A stretch of 45,588 bases of DNA, from contig CAISFO010000013.1 of assembly GCA_903884655.1 (NCBI GenBank), positions 1 through 45,588 of the forward strand, in the 5' to 3' direction. Shown here piece after piece: positions 1-7,608 of the stretch. Each line of letters begins with the position of its first letter. Position 1 is the first letter of the stretch. Both the position numbers and the translations under genes were made by a program. Source of the stretch: an uncultured Holophagaceae bacterium. Its GTDB lineage: Bacteria > Acidobacteriota > Holophagae > Holophagales > Holophagaceae. A model generated the notes under the pieces. It saw only the letters and a list, made by a program, of their open reading frames with translations, ran no database searches and was not told where the DNA came from.

Positions 1-782
1 CCCGCCCAGGCGCTGGTGGTATCGAGGCGGGAGCCATAGTCGTCCCGGCAGGCGTAATCCAGGAACCACCGTAGCCGTGGTGATGAAAGTCCGCGAAGGT
101 CCAGCCAGGCGCCGAAGGAGAGGCCGTCCAGTGCCCGTGCCTCGGGCGAGTCGGAACAACGGGATCTCGGGATGCTGAAGGCCGGGCGGCCGCGGCCATC
201 CTTGAAAGTGGCCCAGCGGTCCACTTCCTCGAAGAAGGCGTGGTACTGACGCTCATCCTCCCCGTTGGCACCGGCTCGCAGATAGAGCCCCTCCCACCAC
301 TGGCCGTAGGCGAAGAGGCGTTCCTCTGGTGCGCGCACCGTGGCCTCCTCCGCGAAGAGGGGATTGCCCCTTGCATCAAAGCCCCCCAGCACGCCGCAAT
401 CCTTCAGCAGCCGCAGTACTGCCTGGTTGCCGCGGTCGGGCACCGGCAGGTAGTGGGCGGCCCAGGGGAAGGCGCTCACGTGGTTCCGGCCGGAGCGCGA
501 AGTGCCACCGGGTTCCCGTTCCAGCTCCAGCACGCGGAAGTCCTCCAGGCCTGCGCCCGCCAGCCGCCAGGCGGCGCTGAGGCCCGCCACACCGCCGCCC
601 ACGATGAGGACCGAGACCGGTTCGAAGCGCTCCGGGTCGGGGAAGCTCCCCCCACGCAACCAGTGACCCAGGGCCAGGTCCGGACCCACCAGTTCGCCGG
701 TGAAGGGGAATTCGGGCCTGCGCCGACATGCCAGGGGCAGCGCCGAAGCCGCCGTGGCCGCGAGGAAGTCCCGGCGCCTCAT
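1..782 (-). CDS. FAD-dependent amine-oxidase-like oxidoreductase, Tat-exported lipoprotein (partial)
   Basis: Reading the minus strand from an ATG at 782 gives an open frame of at least 260 codons that runs off the window edge, so the C-terminus is missing. The N-terminus MRRRDFLAATAASALPLAC has a twin-arginine-like motif (RRRDFL), a hydrophobic stretch and a lipobox ending in Cys19. About 50 residues later comes a dinucleotide-binding loop (VLIVGGGVAGLSAAWRLA), then an acidic strand end and a GG segment (LELEREPGGTSRSG), the usual N-terminal arrangement of flavin amine oxidases and protoporphyrinogen-oxidase-like enzymes. It starts 7 bases after the stop of the spermidine-synthase-like gene, so it is probably the last known gene of that operon. 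The substrate cannot be read from the sequence; an oxidised amine or polyamine would suit the neighbours, but that is inference. Confidence 0.85.
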   Translation of the reverse strand, partial: MRRRDFLAATAASALPLACRRRPEFPFTGELVGPDLALGHWLRGGSFPDPERFEPVSVLIVGGGVAGLSAAWRLAGAGLEDFRVLELEREPGGTSRSGRNHVSAFPWAAHYLPVPDRGNQAVLRLLKDCGVLGGFDARGNPLFAEEATVRAPEERLFAYGQWWEGLYLRAGANGEDERQYHAFFEEVDRWATFKDGRGRPAFSIPRSRCSDSPEARALDGLSFGAWLDLRGLSSPRLRWFLDYACRDDYGSRLDTTSAWA

Positions 783-789
783 GGTCGGC

Positions 790-2340
790 TCACGACCACC
801 GCCGCCACTCCCGGGCGTAGAGATGGACGAGCACCTGGTTGTCCAGGCGGTTCACCGGCACGGGCACGCGGTCCATATCCCTGGGAAAGGCGAACATGGC
901 CGCGGTGGCCGCGTCGGAGAGGTGGCGCAGGCCCGGCAGCACCCGGGTCGGCACTTCGAATTCCCGCTTCGAGGCCAGGGCGAAGCCCCAGACGCCGAAG
1001 GAGGGTACGGCCAGGTGGTAGGGGCGCACCTTCAGCCCCGCGGCCTCCATGGTGGCGGCGATGCACCAGAAGGATTCCCGGGCCATGAGGGGCGAGGTGC
1101 TCTGGACGGTGACCATGGCCTCGTCTGTGAGGCGGCGCTGGAGGAGCCGGTAGAAGCGCGAGGTGTAGAGCTTGCCCAGGGCATAGGTATTGGGATCCGG
1201 GAAATCCACGAAGGCCAGATCGAAGGGTGGCCCGGTGGCCTCCTGCAGCCACACCATGGCGTCGGCGTTGACCACCTGCACCCGGGGATCATCCAGGGAG
1301 GCGCCGTTGAGCTGGCGCACCATGGGCTGCTTCCGCGCCATGTCGGTCATGGCCGGATCCAGGTCCACTAGCACCACTTCCTGCACCGAGGGATGCTTCA
1401 GCACCTCGCGCACGGCGAGGCCGTCCCCGCCGCCGCAGATCAGGACGCGCCTGGCGTCTGGCCGCAGCCCGAAGGCCGGGTGCACCAGGGCTTCGTGGTA
1501 GCGGTATTCATCGGCGCTGGAGAACTGCAGGTTGCCATTGAGGAAGAGCTGGAAGCTGCCCCGGCCCCGGGTGAGCACGATGCGCTGGTAGGGGCTATCC
1601 CTGGCGTAGACGATCTCGTCTGCAAAGATCTCCTCTTCAACGGCCAGGGTGAACTTTCCGGCGAAAGCCAGACCGACTGCCAAAAGAACCAGGACAACCA
1701 CGCAGCGCAGGCGGAGCATCCGAGTGGGCCCCAGCTGGGATTTCAGCAAGTGCGTGGACCAGAGGCCCACGGCGGCATTGAGCAGGCCGAAGAGCAGGCT
1801 GGTGCGTACCAAACCCAGCTTGGGCATGAGCAGCAGCGGGAAGAGCAGGGAGGCGAAGAGGGCGCCGATGTAGTCCAGGGTGAGCACGCCCGCCACCAGG
1901 TCCTTGAAGCGCACCTGGTCCTTCAGGATCCGCATGAGGATGGGGATCTCCAGGCCGACCAGCGTGCCCACGGCCAGCACCACGCCGTAGAGCACCACGC
2001 GGAAGGCGTGGGTGTGGGCGAAGGCCTGGAAGAGGATGGGCGCCGAGAACCCGCCCACCACGGCCACCGCCAGCTCCAGGTCCACGAAGCGCTGCGCCAG
2101 GCCCCGGTGCAGGAACTTCGACAGCCAGGAGCCCAGCCCCATGGCACTCAGGTACACGCCGATCACCGTGGAGAACTGCGTGACTGAATCCCCCAGCAGG
2201 TAGCTGGACAGGGTCCCTGCCACCAACTCGTAGATCAGCCCGCAGGAGGCGATGAGCAGTACGCTGATGAAGAGCAGCGGCGCCTTCAGCGTGGGCTGGG
2301 TGGAGAAGGTGTCCTCTCCGCCCTGTGGCAGATCACCCAT
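790..2340 (-). CDS. Membrane-anchored spermidine-synthase-like aminopropyltransferase
   Basis: 516 residues. Residues about 20-230 contain roughly seven hydrophobic helices; residues about 240-480 are a spermidine/spermine synthase fold. Visible family motifs are YQRIV (251-255), the substrate-loop segment LNGNLQFSSADEYRYHEA, the SAM-type glycine loop GGGDG (303-307) followed by REVLK, and FVDFPDP with Asp379 where the catalytic acid is expected. Soluble SpeE enzymes are about 280-300 residues, so the N-terminal half is an added membrane domain, as in other fused bacterial family members. The start overlaps the end of the DUF350 gene by 8 bases (ATGGGTGA), indicating translational coupling. 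No S-adenosylmethionine decarboxylase lies in the window, so the aminopropyl donor would have to come from elsewhere, or the enzyme uses another SAM-derived donor. The true acceptor is unknown. Confidence 0.88.
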   Translation of the reverse strand: MGDLPQGGEDTFSTQPTLKAPLLFISVLLIASCGLIYELVAGTLSSYLLGDSVTQFSTVIGVYLSAMGLGSWLSKFLHRGLAQRFVDLELAVAVVGGFSAPILFQAFAHTHAFRVVLYGVVLAVGTLVGLEIPILMRILKDQVRFKDLVAGVLTLDYIGALFASLLFPLLLMPKLGLVRTSLLFGLLNAAVGLWSTHLLKSQLGPTRMLRLRCVVVLVLLAVGLAFAGKFTLAVEEEIFADEIVYARDSPYQRIVLTRGRGSFQLFLNGNLQFSSADEYRYHEALVHPAFGLRPDARRVLICGGGDGLAVREVLKHPSVQEVVLVDLDPAMTDMARKQPMVRQLNGASLDDPRVQVVNADAMVWLQEATGPPFDLAFVDFPDPNTYALGKLYTSRFYRLLQRRLTDEAMVTVQSTSPLMARESFWCIAATMEAAGLKVRPYHLAVPSFGVWGFALASKREFEVPTRVLPGLRHLSDAATAAMFAFPRDMDRVPVPVNRLDNQVLVHLYAREWRRWS

Positions 2341-2551
2341 GAATCGCCGCAGCGATGATGATGCTGATGCCGAGGATGAGGCAGCCCAGGACGATGCCCA
2401 GGGCGGTGTTCTGGTCGTCCTCGAACTCCTTGCGGAGGGAGAAGGGAAGCACCTTCATGAGCACGAGCCACACCAGGCCGAGGATGACCAGGCCCAGGGT
2501 GGAGAAGACGGCGGCGACGACGAGTTGGTGCAGCAGTTGATCCGTGAACAT
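2333..2551 (-). CDS. DUF350 (YjfL-type) small membrane protein
   Basis: 72 residues from the ATG at 2551; a GTG one codon upstream is possible, but the ATG sits in a TGATG overlap with the preceding stop and 7 bases after a GGAGG ribosome site. Two hydrophobic helices (about 10-32 and 47-70) flank a charged loop (SLRKEFEDDQNTALG), which fits a DUF350 repeat unit. DUF350 proteins are inner-membrane proteins of unknown activity that often sit beside DUF4178 proteins and polyamine enzymes; that association is recalled from family knowledge. Here the gene is coupled at both ends, to the 59-residue protein upstream and to the aminopropyltransferase downstream, so the products are probably made in fixed proportion. 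Confidence 0.82.
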   Translation of the reverse strand: MFTDQLLHQLVVAAVFSTLGLVILGLVWLVLMKVLPFSLRKEFEDDQNTALGIVLGCLILGISIIIAAAIHG

Positions 2552-2730
2552 CACTTGCCTCCGTGAAATCCGTTGTTGTGCAGGAAGGTGCGGTAGGCGC
2601 CGGGTGTCTGGCGCACGCTGGGGGGCAGGTCGGCCCGTCGGCGCTGGCCGAAGAACTCGCGGCCGAAGAATCCATTGGCGACGGCCAGGCCGAAGCCCGC
2701 GGTGAGGAAGAGCGAGTAGATGATCCGCAT
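2551..2730 (-). CDS. 59-residue single-pass membrane protein of the DUF4178/DUF350 operon
   Basis: The minus-strand ATG at 2730 opens a 59-codon frame ending in the TGA that overlaps the DUF350 start. It begins 3 bases after the DUF4178 stop, so it fills the only gap in the operon. The N-terminus MRIIYSLFLTAGFGLAVANG is a probable membrane helix or uncleaved signal; a basic patch (GQRRRADLPP) and a Gly/His-rich tail ending NNGFHGGK follow. The tight packing and the good GGAGG site within its last codons argue that it is real. I do not recognise a named family. Its size suggests a structural or regulatory partner of the DUF4178 or DUF350 protein, which is inference only. Confidence 0.72.
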   Translation of the reverse strand: MRIIYSLFLTAGFGLAVANGFFGREFFGQRRRADLPPSVRQTPGAYRTFLHNNGFHGGK

Positions 2731-2733
2731 GGT

Positions 2734-4788
2734 TCAGTCACCTCCGCCGGACGAGGACTTGGGGGCGTACATGCTCTCCTGCCAGCGGCGCCCCTCGAAG
2801 GCGGCCATGGGGAAGATCATGACCAGGGGCACCAGCAGGATGGCCAGCAGGGCGAGGCCGGGGTAGAGCCAGCGCATGACGCCTTGGCGCAGCTGCACGT
2901 CGATGGCTGCGACAGGGGGGAACTTGCCCTGCCAGGAAGGGGCCAGGCGCAGCACGTAGCTGCCCGGCGGCACGGCGCTGAGGAACACGGTCTCGGTCTG
3001 GCCCCCCTCGGCCCAGGATTCCCCGCCGTCCACGCCATGGTAGTAGCTGCTCTCGAGCAGGAAGAGCTCGGCCACGCCCGTGGTCTCGCTCACCAGGGCG
3101 CCCTCCAGCTCGATCCAGCTGTTGTTGACGGGAGCGCTCAGCGTCACGGCGAGGTTCTTGTGGCCGTCGCGAATCACGATGGGAGCTGAAAAGAAGACAG
3201 CTTCTGGGGCATCAACGGATTGAGGCGCAGGGAATGGCCTTGGCGGGGTGTACGCTCCGGGCTTCCTGGGCGCGAGTCGGGTCGCAGGATTCTGCTTCAA
3301 GGATGCTTCGGCCGCGGCCTCGCGAAGCCCGGGCGTGAGCTCGAAGAGATCGATCCGTCGCCGGAACAGTTCCTCATTGCGGTGGGTGGTGGATTCAAAC
3401 ATCACCATGAGCAGCAGCGCGGCCAGGGCCCCCACGATCCAGAGGGCTGATTTCGCCAGGGCGGTCTTGTGTGGATTGGGCTGGAAGGAGCCGATGCCCC
3501 GGGGCGGCGGTGGCGAACCCTCGAGCTTGAACGCGGTCCAGACTTCGCCCGGTTCCAGGTAGGTGGAGAGGCTCCAGTTCACTTCCTCGCCACCGCCCTT
3601 GTGGGTCTGCCGTTCGAGCGTCAGGCTGCGGGGCGGGGCCACGAATTCGGACACCAGCACCTGCTCGCCCTGTTCCACCAGCCAGTAGAACTCGCCCCAC
3701 ACGCCCTCGACCGTGGCCCGCACATCCTGGAAGCGTCGCCAGTTGTGGCCCAGGGCCGACAGGTTTTTCTGGCTCCCGCTGGCCACCGGCACTTCACCCG
3801 GGGACACGGCTGTCGCCAGGCTCCAGTGGCCCTCGCTTTCCACCAGCCACTGGAAGCCATGCTGACCATTGAGGAGCAGGTACTCCGTCCAGGGGTAGGC
3901 GATGCCTTCGAGGGTGCAGGTGCGGCGGAGCTGGCCGATGCAGGTGACTTTCTCACCCTTCAAGGTACCTTCGGCGCCGAGTGCGATCACCACCTCCTGG
4001 TGGGGCTGCTTGAGAGTCTTCAGGAAGGCGAGCTTGCCGTTCTCCGCCGACAGCAGGCTGCCGCAGCTGGGACAGCCCACCCGCAGGCTCTGGTCCGGCG
4101 CGTGAAGGGCCAAGGCGCCCCCGCACTTGGGGCAGTTCAGGCCCTGGGTTCCCACCTTGGCGGGCTTTCGCACGCCGCCCTGGATGTGCAGATCCGCCAG
4201 GGGGATCTCCCGGCCCAGGAAAAAGAGCGGCGGCGCCTCGCTGTAGTCCAGGGTGGCGAAGGCCCCGTTCTTGCCGGAGAGGTCCGCGAAGCGGTAGGTG
4301 GCGCCGGGTTCGACGGCCCAGGGGATCTCGCCCTCGGCGCTATGGAAGGTGGCCTCGCTGACCTCGCCCACGGTCCAGAGACCATCGGGGCCCAGGTCGG
4401 CCAAACCACCGGCCTGAAGGCTGTCAGCGGCAGGGAGCGTCCCATGGGGCGCCTGGGTGAAGGTCAGGTAGAAGCGGCCCTGGGCCTCGGCCAGCCAGCC
4501 CCAGCGACCGTCGTCGAGGGCGATGTACCATTCGTCCCACACGCCGCCAAGGGGATGCTTGAGCTGGGTCCGACCCGCCAGAGAGAAGCTCCGGCCCGCG
4601 TAGGTGCCTGAGCTGCCAAGACCCAACGGGGAACCGGTGTCCACGAGATCGGCCACCTTGCCGATCTGTTCGAGGTCACGGTCCTTCCGGGCGCTGAGGG
4701 CTTTGCAGTAGGAACAGACGGCCACCATGGTCCCGGGCCGGAAGCTCAGGGCGGCACCGCAGCTGGGGCAGGAGGCGAGTGTGCTCAT
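2734..4788 (-). CDS. DUF4178 membrane protein with two zinc ribbons
   Basis: 684 residues. It opens with a CPSC...CSYC zinc ribbon (about 8-28), followed by a beta-rich segment with W-E/D-W-Y patterns (about 55-195) typical of DUF4178. A second ribbon (CPKC...CPSC, about 218-245) is followed by another DUF4178-like segment (about 255-400), so the protein seems built from a duplicated ribbon-plus-DUF4178 unit. A hydrophobic helix near 445-465, a roughly 170-residue probably extracytoplasmic domain and a terminal helix (about 640-665) with a short Ser/Gly tail complete it. The start lies 19 bases after the aminotransferase stop. DUF4178 has no established biochemical role; it recurs with DUF350 and polyamine enzymes. 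The ribbons would be cytoplasmic and could bind zinc or a partner, by inference. Confidence 0.85.
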   Translation of the reverse strand: MSTLASCPSCGAALSFRPGTMVAVCSYCKALSARKDRDLEQIGKVADLVDTGSPLGLGSSGTYAGRSFSLAGRTQLKHPLGGVWDEWYIALDDGRWGWLAEAQGRFYLTFTQAPHGTLPAADSLQAGGLADLGPDGLWTVGEVSEATFHSAEGEIPWAVEPGATYRFADLSGKNGAFATLDYSEAPPLFFLGREIPLADLHIQGGVRKPAKVGTQGLNCPKCGGALALHAPDQSLRVGCPSCGSLLSAENGKLAFLKTLKQPHQEVVIALGAEGTLKGEKVTCIGQLRRTCTLEGIAYPWTEYLLLNGQHGFQWLVESEGHWSLATAVSPGEVPVASGSQKNLSALGHNWRRFQDVRATVEGVWGEFYWLVEQGEQVLVSEFVAPPRSLTLERQTHKGGGEEVNWSLSTYLEPGEVWTAFKLEGSPPPPRGIGSFQPNPHKTALAKSALWIVGALAALLLMVMFESTTHRNEELFRRRIDLFELTPGLREAAAEASLKQNPATRLAPRKPGAYTPPRPFPAPQSVDAPEAVFFSAPIVIRDGHKNLAVTLSAPVNNSWIELEGALVSETTGVAELFLLESSYYHGVDGGESWAEGGQTETVFLSAVPPGSYVLRLAPSWQGKFPPVAAIDVQLRQGVMRWLYPGLALLAILLVPLVMIFPMAAFEGRRWQESMYAPKSSSGGGD

Positions 4789-4807
4789 GGGATCCGGAGA
4801 TTATGCG

Positions 4808-5965
4808 TCAAAGGATGGGAAAGATGCGCAACAGTCCCGTGCGGAATTCCGCCTCCGGCGTCAGCAGGCTCAGCACCAGGTGCCCGTCCCCCGGCAGATC
4901 GAAGAAGGAACCGGGATGCACCAGGGTCGAGGTGGCCTCCAGCAGCCGCAGGGCGAGCACCTCGTCCGCCTCCATGGCCGGGCAGCGCAGGAGCACGGAC
5001 CAGCCCCCCTCCACAGGCAGGCGGGACAGATGTGGATGGGCCGTCAGGGTGGCATCCAGGGTGGCCAGATTGGCGTGCAACCGGGCCCGCACCTGCTGCC
5101 GGATGCCTGGGGCCAGTCCCAGCAAGGTGGGCGCGGCGGCCTGCACCGGTGCCGAGACTGACAGGTACTGGTCCGCCAGGAAGGCCAGAGCCTCCAGGTG
5201 CTCCTGCGCGCCGGGGCCGCGCACGGCCACCCAGCCGAGCTTCAGCTGGGGCAGGGCACCCACTTTGCTGAGGCCCGAGAGGAGGAAGACTGGGCAGGGC
5301 GGATCCGCATCCACCAGGGCTGTGGCCAGATGATCGGCGGGGGCCTCCAGGGCGTAATCCGAAAACACCTCGTCCACCAGCAAGGCAAGGTTCTTCCGCG
5401 CGCAGAGATCGGTGAGTCGGTGCCACTCGGGCTGCGACAGGAAATGTCCCGTGGGATTGTTGGGGTTTACCACCACGATGGCCCGGGTCCTCGGCGACAC
5501 GGCGGTCTCCAGCGCCCAGGGATCCAGGTGCCAGCGGTCCTGGAAGCAGGAGGGCACGGACCGGGCGGTCAGCCCTTCGAGCCGCGCCAGCCACTCGAAG
5601 AGCGGGTAGCTGGGGCTGGGCACCAGCACCTCGTCGCCAGGGTCCCCCAGCAGCTTGAATAGCAGGCCGTAGCCCTCGCTGGTGGAGGCTGTGAGGAACA
5701 GATCGTCGGCCTGCAGACCATGGCCATGGTGGGCGGCGATGGCCTCGCGGGCGGTGCGGGAGCCCAGGGGATCGGGGTCATAGCTGAGGACCTTGGCGTT
5801 GGACAGGGCCGCGAGGATCTCCGCTTCGGGGTAGGCGAGCCCGCAGCGAGTGGGATTCGACAGAGTGAGATCCAGGACCCCCCGCCCCTCGGACCGGAGG
5901 CGCTCCAGAGCGGCGGTCAGGGCGTTCGGCTCGAAACCCTGCGGCAGGCGGGAGGAGAGGCGCAT
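4808..5965 (-). CDS. PLP-dependent class I/II aminotransferase
   Basis: 385 residues from the ATG at 5965. The longer open frame upstream is rejected because it crosses the intergenic inverted repeat and lacks family similarity. Fold-type I landmarks are visible: the cofactor-stacking region (TASTSEGYG), VVNPNNPTG with Asn170, Asp198 in LLVDEVFSDY, and the Schiff-base lysine in LSGLSKVGALPQLKLGW (Lys234). These resemble alanine or aspartate aminotransferases of subgroup I-gamma; the substrate cannot be fixed. It is the first gene on the minus strand ahead of the DUF4178 cluster and may be co-transcribed with it. No strong ribosome site precedes the ATG. Function as an aminotransferase is confident; the link to the cluster is inferred from orientation and a 19-base gap. 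Confidence 0.88.
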   Translation of the reverse strand: MRLSSRLPQGFEPNALTAALERLRSEGRGVLDLTLSNPTRCGLAYPEAEILAALSNAKVLSYDPDPLGSRTAREAIAAHHGHGLQADDLFLTASTSEGYGLLFKLLGDPGDEVLVPSPSYPLFEWLARLEGLTARSVPSCFQDRWHLDPWALETAVSPRTRAIVVVNPNNPTGHFLSQPEWHRLTDLCARKNLALLVDEVFSDYALEAPADHLATALVDADPPCPVFLLSGLSKVGALPQLKLGWVAVRGPGAQEHLEALAFLADQYLSVSAPVQAAAPTLLGLAPGIRQQVRARLHANLATLDATLTAHPHLSRLPVEGGWSVLLRCPAMEADEVLALRLLEATSTLVHPGSFFDLPGDGHLVLSLLTPEAEFRTGLLRIFPIL

Positions 5966-5990
5966 GGGTCCAGGGTAGACGAATTCAAAT

Positions 5991-6110
5991 GGCTGGTCGT
6001 GGAGGACGCGGAGGAGGCGCGGAAGCCGCGGAAGAAGCAAGATGGAGACGCGGGACCGGTTTCCCTCCTTCTGTGGTTTCTGTGGAATTCCGTGTCTTCC
6101 GCGACCAGCC
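5991..6110. repeat. Imperfect inverted repeat built of degenerate 9-mers
   Basis: The region between the divergent aminotransferase and elbB starts with GGCTGGTCG (5991-5999) and ends with CGACCAGCC (6102-6110). The arms keep pairing inwards with mismatches. The left arm repeats variants of GCGCGGAAG; the right arm repeats variants of TTCTGTGGT / TTCCGTGTC with a period of 9. The whole could fold as a 120-nucleotide cruciform or RNA hairpin. It lies upstream of both genes, so it is not a simple terminator. Confidence 0.7.
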
Positions 6111-6154
6111 GACCGATTTGACGCGATAATCTTCGAAATCCCCAGGAGGCCCCC

Positions 6155-6832
6155 ATGGCCAAGACGCCCAAGGTCGCAGTGCTGCTGGCCGGCTGCGGCC
6201 ATGCCGACGGTGCGGAGATCCGCGAGGCCGTGCTCACCCTCCTGGCTCTGGACCAGCACGGCGCGGACTTCCAGTGCATCGCTCCCAACGCCGATCAGTT
6301 CCATGTCATCAACCATGTCACGGGCCAGCCGGTGGCCGGCGCGACCCGCAACATCCTGGAGGAGTCCAGCCGCATCGCCCGGGTGGGACTATGTCTGGAT
6401 CTGGCCCAGGCCAAGGTGGAGGCTTTCGACGCCCTGGTGATGCCCGGCGGTTTCGGCGTGGCCAAGAACCATTGCTCCTTCGCGTTCAAGGGCGTGGAGG
6501 CTGAGGTCCGGCCGGAAGTGGCGGCCTTCGTGCGCGGCTTCTTCGAGGCGAAGAAGCCCGTGGGCGCCATCTGCATCGCCCCGGCCCTGGTGGGTCTGGT
6601 GCTGGCCGGTCAGCGCTCGGCCCGACTCACCCTGGGCGGCGACCCCGGCTGCGCGGACGCCATGCACCACCTTGGCCATGTGCACGAAGACACCCCCAGC
6701 GCCCGCGAGATCGTCATCGATGATGAACTCAACCTGGTCACTACCCCTGCGTACATGTTCGACGATGCGCGGCTGAGCGATGTGTGGGTCGGGATCGAGC
6801 GCTGTGTGGCTGAGGTGCTGAAGCGCAGCTGA
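6155..6832 (+). CDS. elbB: ElbB-type DJ-1/PfpI family protein
   Basis: 225 residues. The sequence follows the ElbB pattern: LLAGCGHADGAEI near the N-terminus, ALVMPGGFGVAKN (93-105), and the nucleophile elbow GAICIAPALVG with Cys140. ElbB of Escherichia coli has weak glyoxalase activity and was once linked to isoprenoid synthesis; its physiological role is unsettled. Length agrees with the family (about 217-220). A good ribosome site (AGGAGG) lies 5 bases before the ATG. It is transcribed alone, away from the aminotransferase operon, and is followed by a perfect hairpin at 6919-6951. Confidence 0.9.
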   Translation: MAKTPKVAVLLAGCGHADGAEIREAVLTLLALDQHGADFQCIAPNADQFHVINHVTGQPVAGATRNILEESSRIARVGLCLDLAQAKVEAFDALVMPGGFGVAKNHCSFAFKGVEAEVRPEVAAFVRGFFEAKKPVGAICIAPALVGLVLAGQRSARLTLGGDPGCADAMHHLGHVHEDTPSAREIVIDDELNLVTTPAYMFDDARLSDVWVGIERCVAEVLKRS

Positions 6833-6840
6833 AGGGGAGG

Positions 6841-6925
6841 GATCCGCTCCCTGTGGGGGCCTACACGGTCGAAAATGAGGAGGAATGGCTCCGGCCTGAT
6901 TCGCTCCCTGTGGGGCCCCACTCGG
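6841..6925. repeat. 28-bp direct repeat pair downstream of elbB
   Basis: Positions 6841-6868 and 6898-6925 match at about 24 of 28 bases around the core CGCTCCCTGTGGGG. The second copy runs into the hairpin at 6919-6951. Function unknown. Confidence 0.6.
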
Positions 6926-6951
6926 GACAGCGCCCTGCGCTGTCCCGAGTG
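6919..6951 (+). terminator. Perfect 15-bp hairpin after elbB
   Basis: CACTCGGGACAGCGC (6919-6933), a CCT loop and the exact reverse complement (6937-6951). There is no T-run afterwards, so it may be a factor-dependent terminator, an RNA-stabilising hairpin or part of the adjacent repeat. It lies 86 bases after the elbB stop. Confidence 0.5.
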
Positions 6952-7608
6952 ACCCACATGGTCGCGAGGGTCCCCCTGTGTTCACCTGGGGCATCGTTGC
7001 AGGCTGCTTTGTGAATTGAAACTACCCAATCAAAGGATTATCAGGGTTCTTGGCCCGGATGCCCCGAGCCATGGAACAAGACGTCCGTCATAAGCAGGTC
7101 TGGATCCGATGGCCAAGGGCCTTTGGAAAGATCCACTCATCTCGGTTAAGAATTACTTAATTGAAAAAATATTTATTTAAATATTGAGACTCTATACCAA
7201 AATTACCACCTGGGTGGCAGGCCGGGCCTGAAGAGTTTTCGGGTTTAAGATTGTTCTCAATCGTGAAAAGTCGTTTTTTTCTATGACATAATTTGATATA
7301 AATGTAGCAATAAAATGAATTAAAATATTTAAAAAAATATCATGCATTCTTGGAGTGCATACCCGAAGATATGGAAACTTCAGTAGCTGATGGATGAATC
7401 TGTTTTTCGATGATTCCATAAGAGCGTCATTACAGTTATTACAAATAATTAAAAATAAATAACTTGAAATACATGATCATTTTTACATCAACTCAATTTC
7501 TCTAATTATCTTGCAAGCGCAAATATGCATCGATTAATTCGATCTCATAGACAAAGATTGCTCACTCGATGTCCCCCCCAACCACCTCACTGATAGGAGT
7601 CGCTACCC
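6952..7608. other. Gene-free, largely AT-rich intergenic region
   Basis: No convincing gene between the elbB hairpin and the lipoprotein. From about 7140 to 7560 the composition is far more AT-rich than the rest of the window, with long A and T runs. A 75-codon minus-strand frame at 7192-7419 is low-complexity and lacks a good ribosome site. A small hairpin (7342-7360, stem ATGCATTC/GAGTGCAT) has a T-run on its minus-strand side. The last 120 bases hold a plausible promoter for the downstream secreted genes. Confidence 0.6.
7482..7509 (+). promoter_or_regulatory. Candidate sigma-70 promoter for the secreted protein pair
   Basis: TTTACA at 7482-7487 (5 of 6 to the -35 consensus), a 16-base spacer and AATTAT at 7504-7509 (4 of 6 to the -10). 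This would give a 5' leader of about 90 bases. AT-rich sequence produces chance matches, so confidence is low. Confidence 0.35.

Noticed and set aside
5991..6110. CRISPR-like repeats
   Set aside because: Repeat units are 9 bases and degenerate, without unique spacers, and no cas genes are present.
7192..7419. 75-codon minus-strand frame in the AT-rich gap
   Set aside because: No ribosome site, no recognisable domain, and composition fully explained by the AT-rich sequence. Kept only as part of the gap.
7140..7608. Possible riboswitch or structured leader before the lipoprotein
   Set aside because: Looked for known aptamer-like conserved segments and paired stems and found only one small hairpin.
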